From a virus, in IMG/VR virus record IMGVR_UViG_3300030406_005161, positions 1-21,268 of that record: a DNA stretch of 21,268 nt; one strand, written 5' to 3'. Positions 1 through 11,100 of this stretch are shown here, piece after piece. The position numbers and the translations under genes are program-made. The notes under the pieces were generated by a model. It saw only the letters and a program-made list of their open reading frames with translations. It did no database searches and was not told where the DNA came from. Position 1 is the first letter of the stretch. Each line of letters begins with the position of its first letter.

Positions 1-3000
1 AGACACTTCAAATGATTTATTAGTATCAGCAAGTTTTATGAAGTAACTATTAAATGTTCTAGTTCTAGGATCAATATCATGAGTAGTGTTAATTTTTCTA
101 AGAGAAACTTTATTAAACTGATATGTTGATACTAAATCATCTTTCTTATGATTTGACTTTAAACTAGAATCAATTCCCCTAGTTCCAATTGTAATTGATT
201 TTGTTGCGGTAGCAAACCCTGTATAAGAAATAATTTCTTTTCCAATTTTTAAGTAACCAGTATTTGCTGTACTTACCTGTGACCCTTCAAAATTCTTAAA
301 GACATCAATATCAGATACTGTAAATTCAGTTGTATCATCATTTATCGCATCTGCTAATAAAACAGGAGAAACATCACTCTGGAAATCTACAATTTTAACT
401 TTGTTCTGTACAGAATGCATACCATGATTATTGTGATTAACCTTTAGTGTAAATCCATCCTTAATAGAATCATCGGGTGCAGCTGTAGGTGCACTAATCG
501 CTAATGGTGCTCCACTGGAATTAAAGTGAGTCATTGCAATTCCAGTCTTAATTGGTCTGGACATATTATCTACTACAAGCAAATTAGTTGTAGTAACAAT
601 TCCAACAATCGCCTTTGCAGCACTTCCACTATTTCCTATAGTATTTGCAACAATCAAATCTCCAACTCCAAATCCATCACCACCATCTGTAACATTAATT
701 TGAGTAATATCTCCACCACCTACAGTTACAGTAGCAGTTATAGTATTACCAAATCCAGTAAGAGCAGTAAATCCTACACCTGTATATGTTCCATTCGTTA
801 GTCCTATTCCAGAAGTAGCAGCATAAGAAATCGAAGTTGATCCGATATGCACTGGTCCACCAGCAGCAAATATTCTCCCTGTATCTACAATTCCACCATT
901 AACTTGATCAAGTCTATCACCTGATGTAAATGATCTAGTTGTAGTAGCAATCGAAACTAACTGTGTTTGTGAGAATGATTCGACTGGATTCTCTCTCAAC
1001 AATTTACCTAGAGGTAAATCTGTATTTTGAATAAGAACTGATCCTGATGAATTAGTTACAAACTTCGCTTTATTTAATTTAAATTTTAAATCTTCAAACT
1101 GACTTGGTGTCCAAGTTGTCGCATTCTGAGACTTAAATAATGATCCTAATGTTGGTTGCTTATCATTTAATGTCTTCGTTAATAAATCAACCTCTCCCAT
1201 TCTACTGATAAAGACGTTGTACGCTGTTGTATTTGCTTTTAATACTAAAGCATACTCATAGTCAGATTGTAAGTATACAGGCGATTTAAACGTAAATTTA
1301 GTGCCAACACTACTATCTTCAGAAACAGAAATATCAGCAGGATCTATATCAACCTCTCCAAATGGAACAATTGTTGATGTTGGAGTTCCATTTTGCATAG
1401 TTCTTATCTGAACTGTTACTGGAAGTTCATCATCTTTTGTTCTAAAATAAACTTCTCCACTTGTTATGAATATACCATCACTTGATATGATAGTTCCATC
1501 TGATTGTTTTCTTGTTCTTGGAACTTCAAATGATTGTGCTAATGGATCTCTTCTTACTCTTCTTGTGTCAACTGTTACAACATCTTCAAGTAACTCTTGA
1601 GTGACTCTTGTTACTGGTTGTTCATCAATTTGTATTCTTTCAACTTCAGCAGTTTTAAATGAAAGTATTTGCTCTTGTGTTGTCTGACTAAATCCAGTTG
1701 CATTATAAACTGTTTCCGCAGATACCTCTCCTGGATTTAAAACTATATCATTAGTTGGACTAGAAGTCAATTTAATTGTATTCTGACCAGTAGTAAACTT
1801 AGGATTACTTGCAATCTTAGGATCTGGTATATGTAAGGAGAATATTAAATTACCACCTGCATCACTAATCAATTGAATGCTACTTACTTCCGCTTCAGCA
1901 GTTCCTGTGCTATTAACAAGAACCATTCCTGGAGTAACACGACCTATTCTATCTGGTTTTACAAAATCTGCTAAATCAGCAGTATCGACATTTAAAGTAG
2001 TACTTGTGCTAGAATATGCAGAAGTTAATGATACTCCACCATATGGTTCAGTTGAAAACGTTTTTGTTGGAGAATTGAAAGGTCCAAATTTATGATTTGC
2101 CTGTGCTGCTCTAAATTTAATTTCTGGTTGACCTAAAACCTGTATTGCTGTTCCAGACTCAACTATGTCACCAACAGCGAATGATCCTCTAACCATTGTA
2201 ACTGGTAGAAGTTTAGGTACACAGAATCCTGTAAGATTTACATTTTCCATGAAAACATAATATCTTGTATTTGGTTTTAACTTTTTACCAACAACTTCAA
2301 TATTTCTTGATCTGCAATTGTATAAGACATCAATATCAACTATCTTATCACCAAGACTAATATTTTCATTACCTGCTGTCAATTCTAAACCAGTAGTTGT
2401 TTCAGTGCCTCGATTAGCAACAGTTTGAAGAATATCTTGAGTTGTTTCTGTTGTTATTTCCCAAGTTCTTCCACCAATATGAGTATCAGTTTGTCCTGTA
2501 ACTCTAGAGTTAAATATCTCTTCCTGTAAAACCTCTCTTCCTGTCCATGTAGTTTCAGATGCATTCCAGAAACTTGATGCCATTCCACCATTTTCACCTT
2601 CTACACCTAATAAATCTGCAATACCATTATAAACAGAATCAATTCTAACCATATCTGGTGTTTCAAGATTTACTTCTTCAATCCAGAAATCAGTTGCTGG
2701 ATTTAATTCAATAGATCCAACATAATCAGTAACTAAGAATGGGTTTAAGTTTTCTAGTCTTGTTGCATCAGGTTGATCTATAAATTCTACCTCATCAAAT
2801 TTTAAAGTTAGTACAGAACCATTTCTAGTTACATTAGGAGAAGCAAAATCATCTATAATCGAATAATCTACAGTAGTTGGAGATGATTCAGAAGATTTAG
2901 TTTCAAATCCTAGTGCTGCGTTTCTTTCAGTCGATCTAGGTCTCATTTCTCCTTTGGATAAATCAATATCAAAATTGGATTCACCCGTTAAGTTATGAGA

Positions 3001-6000
3001 AGCATGATTTCTAAAATTATCAACAAAGAAACCTGATTTAAACTTATCTAATCCTGTATTTGGATCTTTAATTGCTAAATTATTCGTATCTGTTTCCAGT
3101 AAATTTAATGTTGTATATTCTTCAAGACTTCTAATTCTATTTTCAAGACTACCAATATCCTTCATGGTAAATCTCTTATGTGGAATTAATCTAACTTGAG
3201 AATTTAAGGTAGCGTTCACCGTATATGGTGACATTGAAATCATTGCAACTTCAAATGCCTCATCATTTGGTAAAGGTGGTTTCGGAAATTCTGATGGTTC
3301 ACCTTTCTTTAATTCAAATATACCATTTTTTGTTAAGTATAGTCTATCAATTCTTCCAATGTAGTAGTTATAGTCAACTCTTATGTTTTTATTGGATACT
3401 AAAGTCTCTGATGAAGTATTAGTAAACGATCTACTTAAAAATGAGAATGGAGAAATAGTAGATGATGTATTATATGCAACCACTCTTGGACGATAATCAA
3501 TATAATCTGAAGATCTAGTCGCTCCTATTAATGGAATCTCTTTTGAAAAATCTAAACCATCATAACTGTTTACTGTTTCAATTGATCCACTAGATTCATC
3601 ATTTACAAAATTATCAAATATAATTTTAAGTTTTCTTGTTGGTGCAGAAACATCTTTCTTTCTAACAATTCTACCATAATCTACATATTCTAATCTTTGT
3701 CCATTATCAACAGTATAACTTGATAGTAAATTTCTATCTCCAGTTATAATAGAATTGATTTGTGCTATGATACCAGAATCTCTTAGTGTAACATTCTCAC
3801 CGATTTCAAATACTTTATCATTTTCATATACAAAATCAGCTTGCTGTCCACCAGGAACTAAAACAACACGACCTACTGCACCAGAATTTTCACCAACAAA
3901 CTGTTCACCAACAACAACATTATTAGTAAATGTAGCAGTTTGAGATGAAACTGTTATTCTTGGTAATTGTGGATCATTGCTATCATTCGATTCAAATACT
4001 GCTAATACTCTGTGTATGTCAGGAACATTCAATGATATCTCTTCATCTTGAACTCTAGTTCCGTATACCCCATTAAATACTAAACCATCATTAAATGATG
4101 TTGTTGTAGTACCTGCACCAGCACCAGCAAACTTAGACCTATTGATAACGATACTGTTGCATCTATTAATTGTTTTGTCTTTAGATGTAAGTTTGTTTCT
4201 CTTACATAATGCAGTTAAAGTTGCATTACCAGTTTTCGATAATCCTGTTATTGTAAAAGTTGTATTTGCTGCATTAAATGAAGTTTGTGCAAGTCTTATA
4301 ATCTCTCTTTGTCCATCTGCCCACTGTAATGTATAATCAGTTTCTGTAAAAGGTTCAAATGATAAGTCATTATCTCCAAGGTCTGATAGATTAAAAGTAA
4401 ATGTTCTAGGGTTTCCAGTTACTGTTATATTTTTAGTTATCTGTTTTCTAACAAAATAATCACTCTTTAATAAGTTGATTGAAGACACATAATTATTTTG
4501 TATTGGTATTAAATATCCAGGAAAATTACCCTCTCTTAATTCTGGAACTACAACACTGGGACTATTAGGACTACCTGCAGTAACTGCACCGTTAGATACT
4601 CCAGCAACTGAAGTTGTTGCAAATAAAGTAACACTACCTTTTGCAACTGCAGAAACTCTGTTAAAAAATGGTAAAGTTTGACCAGAAATAACATATGATA
4701 TGATATCACCAACTTTAACCAAAGTTCTAAAGTCAGCAACACCACCACAAGTCATTGTACCAGTTTGATTTAATCCAGAACCACTTATTGATCCAATACT
4801 AAATTCGTCACCTGCGTTGAATGGTTTAATTTGTCCGCTTAATTCTGTATTTGCTCTGAATGAAGAATTTGATGTTGCATCATATGAGAATACCGATTTA
4901 ACATCAGAAAATTCAAAATCTGTAGATACACCAACATTTCTACCAACATTAACACCATTTATTTCAAGTGGTTCATTAACTTGAAAATCACCTTTTGTAT
5001 TATAAAGCATTAAATTTGATCCGTTGGATACTGCAGACTTCAAAAATCCTGTAGAACCACTAAATTGACCTTTAACATAGGAATCTTTAGCAGCAGTAAG
5101 ATTTAAACCAACTGTTATTTCAGTAAATGTCTGAATATCATATAATCTAAGATCATACTTATCTGTTGATACACCTACATTAAATTTTTGATTAAAGTCA
5201 TACGCTCTTGCATAACCTATATTTTTAGCAGTGGTTGGAACAGTTGTTCCAGTACCAGCACCTGATAATCTTCTATCATATAAATCTACTCGATAACCAC
5301 CTTTGAATCCAATTGTTGGAACACCACCTACAGTGTCTATAGTTACAACATTCCCTACATTTACTGGTAAGAACTGTGTCTCCTTCTTACGGGTCGTTCT
5401 TGGTTTTAATGAGTCAAGAGCAGTAGTACCAATTTTATCGATCTCATAACCCCTTACATATGCCTTTCCTGGGGAAACTTGAATAGTGTAGATATCATCT
5501 GATGGAGTATTACCATTTTGTGTTACTTCGTTTTCAAAGTATAAACCTCTGTTAGATATTCTATCATTTAATGATTCTCGAATATCAATATTAAATGGTT
5601 TTGTGTAATAATCTCCTGATTCATCATATGTTCTTCTTGCTAACTCTCTTTCAAATATATTTAAATCCGTAGTATTGACAATATCTTCTATAACTCCATC
5701 TTTTACTCTTATCAATTGTATGAAATTTTCATCACTTGAATCATTAAGTGCTTTCTTTACTAAAGTTGTTGATATCTTGAATCTATCAGCACCAGGAGCA
5801 GATTCATTTGCAAAACCAACAGCATTATCAAATAAATCAGAGTTTACCTTTGATGCACTTACTATTTCTTCTTTTATTGATAATCCAACTTTGTATGAAG
5901 GAGAATTTGTATATTGATCTAAAATCACTGTAGATTTTGGAACATTTACAAAATAACCACGTATAAAATATACACCCTCTGCTACTGATGCTGAAGATCC

Positions 6001-6543
6001 AGTTGCAGTTGCATTTGTATCAATACATTTAGCAAAGGTTGAATTTGCTTCAATATTTGATAATGAAAAATTAATGTCTGAAAGAGTAATTAAATTTTCA
6101 CCATCAGCAAATTTATTTTGTTCACCATTAGTTCCGTTAGAAACATATTTTACATAAATTGTATCTACACTATCTGTAGATTCTGTCTCTGTAAGTCTAT
6201 CAACAACAATCGCAGTTACACCAGATGTTTCTCCTTTTATTTTAATTCCACCGTCTGCTAATACTTTTGTATATTCTTTTACTGGTATATTTAAAAAGAA
6301 TGGATCTAATTTTACCGCAAAATATGACTCATCAAAAGTTATACCACCAGGTATAACCATAGAACCCTCTTTAAAGAAATATTGCCCAAATTTTTCTATC
6401 TGATTCTGTAAAATAGATTGTAGTGTAGTTAATTCTCTGGATTGAACAGGAAATCCAGGTTTAAACAGCACCTTCTTATAATTTTTACTTTCGGAAAAAT
6501 CATCAAAGTATGGGGAAACATTTAAGTTAGTGTTCTGTGTCAT
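1..6543 (-). CDS. Giant DUF4815-type virion structural protein (3' end beyond window)
   Basis: I followed this frame codon by codon from the ATG at 6543 to position 1: 2181 codons and no stop, so the gene continues past the window edge. The start lies 4 bases after the gp8 stop, with only a weak purine stretch (AAAGAA) as ribosome site. Residues 11-67 (NVSPYFDDF..., PGFPVQSRELTTLQ, QNQIEKFGQYFFKEG) match the conserved opening of DUF4815 phage structural proteins as I know them. A family-typical predicted helix or coiled coil follows at 1124-1150 (MKDIGSLENRIRSLEEY). A beta-sandwich-like segment runs from DPLAQSF at 1666 to RMGEVD at 1786. The distal part carries a GGDGF module (about 1910-1980) and an EIISYT...RG module (about 2093-2132), both shared with the 3469-residue neighbour. 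A baseplate-peripheral or fibre-attachment role is inferred from position after gp8, where T4 has gp9-gp12. The exact role is unknown. Confidence 0.9.
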   Translation of the reverse strand, partial: MTQNTNLNVSPYFDDFSESKNYKKVLFKPGFPVQSRELTTLQSILQNQIEKFGQYFFKEGSMVIPGGITFDESYFAVKLDPFFLNIPVKEYTKVLADGGIKIKGETSGVTAIVVDRLTETESTDSVDTIYVKYVSNGTNGEQNKFADGENLITLSDINFSLSNIEANSTFAKCIDTNATATGSSASVAEGVYFIRGYFVNVPKSTVILDQYTNSPSYKVGLSIKEEIVSASKVNSDLFDNAVGFANESAPGADRFKISTTLVKKALNDSSDENFIQLIRVKDGVIEDIVNTTDLNIFERELARRTYDESGDYYTKPFNIDIRESLNDRISNRGLYFENEVTQNGNTPSDDIYTIQVSPGKAYVRGYEIDKIGTTALDSLKPRTTRKKETQFLPVNVGNVVTIDTVGGVPTIGFKGGYRVDLYDRRLSGAGTGTTVPTTAKNIGYARAYDFNQKFNVGVSTDKYDLRLYDIQTFTEITVGLNLTAAKDSYVKGQFSGSTGFLKSAVSNGSNLMLYNTKGDFQVNEPLEINGVNVGRNVGVSTDFEFSDVKSVFSYDATSNSSFRANTELSGQIKPFNAGDEFSIGSISGSGLNQTGTMTCGGVADFRTLVKVGDIISYVISGQTLPFFNRVSAVAKGSVTLFATTSVAGVSNGAVTAGSPNSPSVVVPELREGNFPGYLIPIQNNYVSSINLLKSDYFVRKQITKNITVTGNPRTFTFNLSDLGDNDLSFEPFTETDYTLQWADGQREIIRLAQTSFNAANTTFTITGLSKTGNATLTALCKRNKLTSKDKTINRCNSIVINRSKFAGAGAGTTTTSFNDGLVFNGVYGTRVQDEEISLNVPDIHRVLAVFESNDSNDPQLPRITVSSQTATFTNNVVVGEQFVGENSGAVGRVVLVPGGQQADFVYENDKVFEIGENVTLRDSGIIAQINSIITGDRNLLSSYTVDNGQRLEYVDYGRIVRKKDVSAPTRKLKIIFDNFVNDESSGSIETVNSYDGLDFSKEIPLIGATRSSDYIDYRPRVVAYNTSSTISPFSFLSRSFTNTSSETLVSNKNIRVDYNYYIGRIDRLYLTKNGIFELKKGEPSEFPKPPLPNDEAFEVAMISMSPYTVNATLNSQVRLIPHKRFTMKDIGSLENRIRSLEEYTTLNLLETDTNNLAIKDPNTGLDKFKSGFFVDNFRNHASHNLTGESNFDIDLSKGEMRPRSTERNAALGFETKSSESSPTTVDYSIIDDFASPNVTRNGSVLTLKFDEVEFIDQPDATRLENLNPFLVTDYVGSIELNPATDFWIEEVNLETPDMVRIDSVYNGIADLLGVEGENGGMASSFWNASETTWTGREVLQEEIFNSRVTGQTDTHIGGRTWEITTETTQDILQTVANRGTETTTGLELTAGNENISLGDKIVDIDVLYNCRSRNIEVVGKKLKPNTRYYVFMENVNLTGFCVPKLLPVTMVRGSFAVGDIVESGTAIQVLGQPEIKFRAAQANHKFGPFNSPTKTFSTEPYGGVSLTSAYSSTSTTLNVDTADLADFVKPDRIGRVTPGMVLVNSTGTAEAEVSSIQLISDAGGNLIFSLHIPDPKIASNPKFTTGQNTIKLTSSPTNDIVLNPGEVSAETVYNATGFSQTTQEQILSFKTAEVERIQIDEQPVTRVTQELLEDVVTVDTRRVRRDPLAQSFEVPRTRKQSDGTIISSDGIFITSGEVYFRTKDDELPVTVQIRTMQNGTPTSTIVPFGEVDIDPADISVSEDSSVGTKFTFKSPVYLQSDYEYALVLKANTTAYNVFISRMGEVDLLTKTLNDKQPTLGSLFKSQNATTWTPSQFEDLKFKLNKAKFVTNSSGSVLIQNTDLPLGKLLRENPVESFSQTQLVSIATTTRSFTSGDRLDQVNGGIVDTGRIFAAGGPVHIGSTSISYAATSGIGLTNGTYTGVGFTALTGFGNTITATVTVGGGDITQINVTDGGDGFGVGDLIVANTIGNSGSAAKAIVGIVTTTNLLVVDNMSRPIKTGIAMTHFNSSGAPLAISAPTAAPDDSIKDGFTLKVNHNNHGMHSVQNKVKIVDFQSDVSPVLLADAINDDTTEFTVSDIDVFKNFEGSQVSTANTGYLKIGKEIISYTGFATATKSITIGTRGIDSSLKSNHKKDDLVSTYQFNKVSLRKINTTHDIDPRTRTFNSYFIKLADTNKSFEVS
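604..805 (-). repeat. GGxGY module copy in the DUF4815 protein
   Basis: The distal part of the DUF4815-type protein reads TATVTVGGGDITQINVTDGG, followed by DGFGVGDLIV and then a G-S-A-A-K-A stretch. This is the same module as in gp8 and the giant gp7-position protein. Confidence 0.65.
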
Positions 6544-6547
6544 TTCT

Positions 6548-8125
6548 TTAGAATTCTACTACGATTTTTACTTCTTCCTTTTGTGAGGATGACCTAGTGA
6601 TAGGTGCTCTATTATCAATGTAAATTACTTCTCCTGAATGCCTGTTAAAATCAGGATTTGCAACACCATCATTAAAAGTTTGACCAAGTTCTATAATTTT
6701 TGAACCAGTTGTTATTTTGTTCTGATTATCAAAAGTATCATCTACAATTAAAGTTGGACCAGAAAAATTAGAGTCACTACAATTTATAGAAGTTGCGATA
6801 CCTGAAAAATTTAAAAGTTTACTTCCAGCAACTGCTAAAGTAGATAAACCAACAGGTTGATAGTATCTTAGTATGCCAGTGTCCTTATTCCATGATGCAA
6901 CATAACCAACAGCAGTTGATCCAACACCAACTGTTTGAGTTATTTGAGCATTGATTGGATAATTAGTGCCACTAGTAGTTGTTGCTGCACCAGTTGCTCT
7001 TAGTTTTAAAGCACCAAGAGCAGTTGCAGTCGCTGTATCAAGTGGTTCTACTGCACTGTTAAATTGAACTGGATTCTTGATTAAACCAACACGGGCAAAA
7101 TCATTACCAGTTACATAATCGGGATCAGCATCATACTTAGAATAAACCATAACTCGATTTCCACCAAGTTCCCTATACACATCAGCACCATGTCCGTCTT
7201 GAGGTGGTATAATCACCTCAAAGGTTGCTCCAGATCCAGCAGATAGATTTGATAGTAATGAAGGTTCAAAGCGAATGAACGCCTTTGTGTACCCAGTTCC
7301 ACCATTTGTTACGGTGATTGTATCAACCTCACCACCATTAAGTGTTACAGAAACAAATCCTCCTGAACCATCTCCAAAAATAGGAACACTTGTAACTGTT
7401 CCTGTAGTAGAACCACCAGTTATCTGATATGCAGATCCCCTTGCAGTAATTAAAACAGTTTCTATTTTTCCTTTAACCGATGCATTTTTAACAGTTGATG
7501 TTGCAGTATCACCCCATTTTTCTGGTAAAGGTATATAACTATCAGTTGCAAACTTAACAACATCTGAGGGAGATATAGTGTATAAGTACTTCCAAAGATA
7601 ACCATCCGACCCTGTTCCTGCTGCTTGTGGAGTCACATCAACAAAATTAGGTTCTGCTAATGATTTTTGTCCTTTTGGAAATTCAGGATTAGCACCGTTG
7701 TTTAAACAAGCATATACTTTAAATTCAGAGTTTACAATAAAAAATTTTGATCCATATAATGTAGTGGATGAACTTTGTGGAGATTTGTTGTTTATATCAT
7801 AATCATTTTTGTACATATCATATGTTATACCCAATTCCCAATTATATCTTCGTATAACTCTTCTAACATCAGATGCAGTAACCCTTTTTAAAAAAAGCAT
7901 ACTATCATGATATAAATTTTCTTCTTTAAATGAATCTCTTGGTGCAGGAGTTCCATTAGTAGTTCCCCAATTAGTATCACCATAATCCCCAATAGAAACG
8001 TTAGTAGGGTTTGGATGACCTAAAAATGTATAGTAATAATTTGTCGTAGTACCAATTCCAGTAAAACTTTGAGCAAAAGTTTCAGCATTTAATATTCTAA
8101 ATTGGTCCGTGATTATGGCTGGCAT
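6548..8125 (-). CDS. 8: Baseplate wedge subunit gp8, enlarged by two insertions
   Basis: This is a T4 gp8 homologue, a wedge component that in T4 binds gp6, gp7 and gp10. It has 525 residues against 334 in T4. Signatures in T4 order: ITDQFRI at 5-11 (T4 ITSKFRT); DGYLWKYLYTISP at 174-186 (T4 DGYVWEYLFEIPP); FARVGLIKNPVQ at 343-354 (T4 FRQISIITNPLE); and the C-terminal block RHSGEVIYIDNRAPI at 495-509 (T4 RHSGEMIYMENRPPI), ending in EEVKIVVEF. The extra length lies in two places: residues about 215-345, which contain a GGTGY repeat module, and about 355-490, a beta-rich, G/T/S-rich insert. The ATG at 8125 lacks a good Shine-Dalgarno sequence but lies just after a TATAAATA late promoter. The next gene starts 4 bases after its stop. 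I am confident of the family; the function of the inserts is unknown. Confidence 0.93.
   Translation of the reverse strand: MPAIITDQFRILNAETFAQSFTGIGTTTNYYYTFLGHPNPTNVSIGDYGDTNWGTTNGTPAPRDSFKEENLYHDSMLFLKRVTASDVRRVIRRYNWELGITYDMYKNDYDINNKSPQSSSTTLYGSKFFIVNSEFKVYACLNNGANPEFPKGQKSLAEPNFVDVTPQAAGTGSDGYLWKYLYTISPSDVVKFATDSYIPLPEKWGDTATSTVKNASVKGKIETVLITARGSAYQITGGSTTGTVTSVPIFGDGSGGFVSVTLNGGEVDTITVTNGGTGYTKAFIRFEPSLLSNLSAGSGATFEVIIPPQDGHGADVYRELGGNRVMVYSKYDADPDYVTGNDFARVGLIKNPVQFNSAVEPLDTATATALGALKLRATGAATTTSGTNYPINAQITQTVGVGSTAVGYVASWNKDTGILRYYQPVGLSTLAVAGSKLLNFSGIATSINCSDSNFSGPTLIVDDTFDNQNKITTGSKIIELGQTFNDGVANPDFNRHSGEVIYIDNRAPITRSSSQKEEVKIVVEF
7208..7450 (-). repeat. GGxGY module copy inside gp8
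   Basis: gp8 residues 226-306 read ITARGSAYQITGG, then GEVDTITVTNGGTGYTKAFI, then GSGATFEVIIPP. This is the same paired unit found repeatedly in the upstream giant protein and falls in a region with no T4 gp8 equivalent. Confidence 0.75.
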
Positions 8126-8165
8126 TGCTATTGTTTTTTGATTATTTATACCATAATGAAGAGTG
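8126..8165. other. Intergenic gap between giant gene and gene 8
   Basis: This 40-base stretch is the longest non-coding segment between genes seen in full here. It holds a T4-type late promoter and the A-rich leader of gene 8. No terminator-grade hairpin is visible. Confidence 0.85.
8143..8150 (-). promoter_or_regulatory. T4-type late promoter TATAAATA for gene 8
   Basis: The minus strand reads TATAAATA exactly, the consensus -10 box of T4 late promoters used by gp55 sigma with gp33/gp45. It begins 15 bases after the stop of the upstream giant gene and lies 18-25 bases before the gene 8 ATG. By T4 spacing the transcript would start about 6 bases downstream, near 8137, leaving a leader of only about a dozen bases with no clear ribosome site. 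The match is exact and in the only suitable gap. Its use in vivo is inferred. Confidence 0.75.
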
Positions 8166-11100
8166 TTAGTACTCAGTCTTCAATTTGACTATTCTAGACA
8201 CATGTGCTGATGTCTTTATACCCACTGTTCCTTGTTGATTAAAGAAAGTAAATGCGTGAGAATTGGGTGTTCTTGAAACCTCAATTGATCCCCAACTGTA
8301 ATTACCAAGTTCAGTAACATGGTTTACTGTGCTGGTGTTTATTCCTGCTACACTATTTACATTTGAAAATACTCTGAGTATTGATGATCCAATAGAAACA
8401 TGATGATGAGCGTAGAACACATTATCTATAAAGGCAGTTCCAATTGCAACAGTAGTTCCTGCAGTTGCACCAACTGATGTAACTCCAGTTCCAACAACAG
8501 AATTTTTAATTACAAAGAAGTCACCAGTTGTAATACCAGATCTTCCCTTACCAGTGTCTCCAATAATATTAGGATCTGGTTTCAAATCAAATATGATACA
8601 TTTTTTAGATCCCATATTCAATCCAGTGTTACTTACCGCAACACCTACTATGTTTCCATAATCACCATTAAATGTAACATTTTTAATATCCTCAACAACT
8701 GCTGTTGTGCCTGAACCAACTATTCTTATGTTATTTCGGGTTTGACCTTGATCATCAATCTTCTGGAATATTGGATAAGTATTTTCAACGTATATCTTTG
8801 TAGCACTGCTAGTAACTGATTGAATAATGTTAGTAGATGGGAAGAATTGGGATTGTAGGTAGTTTCTACACTTATCAATCTTTGCTCCATCAATAATAAC
8901 ATCCTCAGTTTGTTTCTTCCAGTCAACTGGTCTTTTTATTGTATTGTCTGTAACAATTCCTACACCAGAATAGATCTGAGTTTCAACTGTATCAGCAGAA
9001 ATTAATTGGTATACAAGTCTTGGATCTTGACCAATTGTATCCTCATATTTTTGTAATTGTAAAGTATCGCCCTGTTTTATAGTTTGATCCACATCAATCT
9101 GAACAAAATCATTATCAGAACCTGTATAAAAATAAACTCTACAGGTACTACCTGCTTTTGGTGCTTCTAAAAACTCTAGTCTTGTACCACCTGTAAATAC
9201 GTAATCCGTATTAGGTCTCTGTAAAACATCATTAATGAATATAAACAAGTTATTTGGAAGAATTACACCAGAACCATCTCTTGCAACAATACTATAAAAT
9301 TCTTTTCCTGAATCTGTAGTTCTTGTGAATAGGAAGGATTTTCTAAATCCATTGAATAAATTACTAAAATCATCCAATTCAATCAATTGTCCAAATGTCC
9401 ATCCAGAGAATTTATCTTGGAACTTACTATTTACAGTGACTGTGAATGGTAAAGTTGAAACACCTGGATTGTATTCTAATTGATCTAAAGTTAAAACATC
9501 TCCAATACTATATCCTATTCCTCGTTTAGTTATCTCAAATGATATCACACTACCTCCAGTTCCAACAACAACGTCCATTGCTGCACCAGATCCAGTTCCT
9601 CCAGTTAAAGGTAAATCTTTATATGGTCTTGGTGGATCGATAACAAGTTTAAGTTTTCCATCAGTGGCAGTATAACCAGTTCCAGCATTAGATACTGTTA
9701 ATGCTGTTACAATTCCTGCAGTTATAGAAGCAGTTACTGCTGCATTAGACCCTTGTGTTGATGCGATTGAAACTCTAGGAACCTCAAGATACCCACCACC
9801 GCCAGTTGTAATACCAACTGCAGATATTGTTCCTGTAGCAGAAACCGTCAAAGTTCCTGTTGCTGCATAAGGTGTTTGGAAATTCTTTCCAGCAGTAGCA
9901 CTAAATTGATCTATTCTACCACCTCTAGGTGTTTTACTATTGTCAGTGGCAACGGAATCTCCATCAGAATCGAAAGCACCAGTAAATATAATCGTCTGTC
10001 CAACTCCAGTTATTCTGTAATCTGACCTGACAACAGATCCGACATCACTATAAAATGGTTTTTGGAATATGTTATTAATTAATACTGCACCAAATGATGT
10101 GTTTATACCTTGAATACCAGTTACTGTCGCTCCATTACTTGTTAGGTTAAATGTTCTTCCAATACCATTAAAACTTTCTGATATATCATCTAAAACATAA
10201 TTATTATCATAATTCAATCTAAATAACGCTCTACCAGTAAATGTTGAGTTAGTTGTGAGAGTTCCTATTCCAGTTGGTCCGTAAGGTGCATCTGAAAAAT
10301 GAATAATTCCTTTCTGTATTCTGTAATCACCAGATACTGCTGTTATTGCAGCACCAACTGTATGAGCAGCAGCAACAGTTCCCATTACACCCCTAATTAC
10401 ATTTAATGAGTTTGTCGAACCTATTCCAACTAAATCTACTTTCATAATCTCATCATTTATTTTAATTAAATCTTTTCCTTTTAAATCTGATATATCATGT
10501 AAGAAAACTCTATTAGTGCTTATAGCAACTTGAGAAGATAATGTTAGAGGTAATATCTTTCTAGCAAGGGGACTTTGGATAACATTATCGATACTTATGA
10601 AACTTCTATTAGTTGCCACCTCAGTGTGAACTTCTAATGTATGATTAGTTCCTACACCACTTAAATTTGTGAACGTAACTGCAGTTCCAGCAGCAGCATT
10701 ACTTGTACTAATAGCAACTTTAATTTTATCTTTAGTAATCCTGATTGGGAAAACGTTTGAAGGTAAAATATTAGTATTTCCTATTCCTGGAACAGAAGTT
10801 GTAACAATACCGATTGAAGTATTACCAACACCAGAGTAAATTAATCTTTCTCCAGTATGAAACTCATGATCAACAATATCAATTTCTTGTCCACTAACAT
10901 CGCTTGCTGGATTAAATGATTTAATGAATAATGTCTCTCCACCTGATAGTAAAGTAAAAGTACTCAATCCAATTATATTACCCCCAGTGGTTGTTGATAT
11001 ACCAGTAAACTGAGAACTTATATCATCAATCATCAAAACCTTATTAGTTACAGATTCATTATAGTCTGTTATAATTGAAGATTCAAACGACATAATCTTT

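Noticed and set aside
526-801. Serine/asparagine-rich plus-strand frame resembling a low-complexity protein
   Set aside because: It is the antisense of the G/T/V-rich repeat module in the DUF4815 protein; the low complexity is a shadow of that module.
8161-8174. Inverted repeat GAGT-GTTAGT-ACTC at the giant gene's stop
   Set aside because: A 4-bp stem with no T-tract is too weak for a terminator.
8726-8926. 66-codon minus-strand frame inside the giant gene
   Set aside because: It is an alternative frame within a continuous, well-supported coding region, with no ribosome site or motif.
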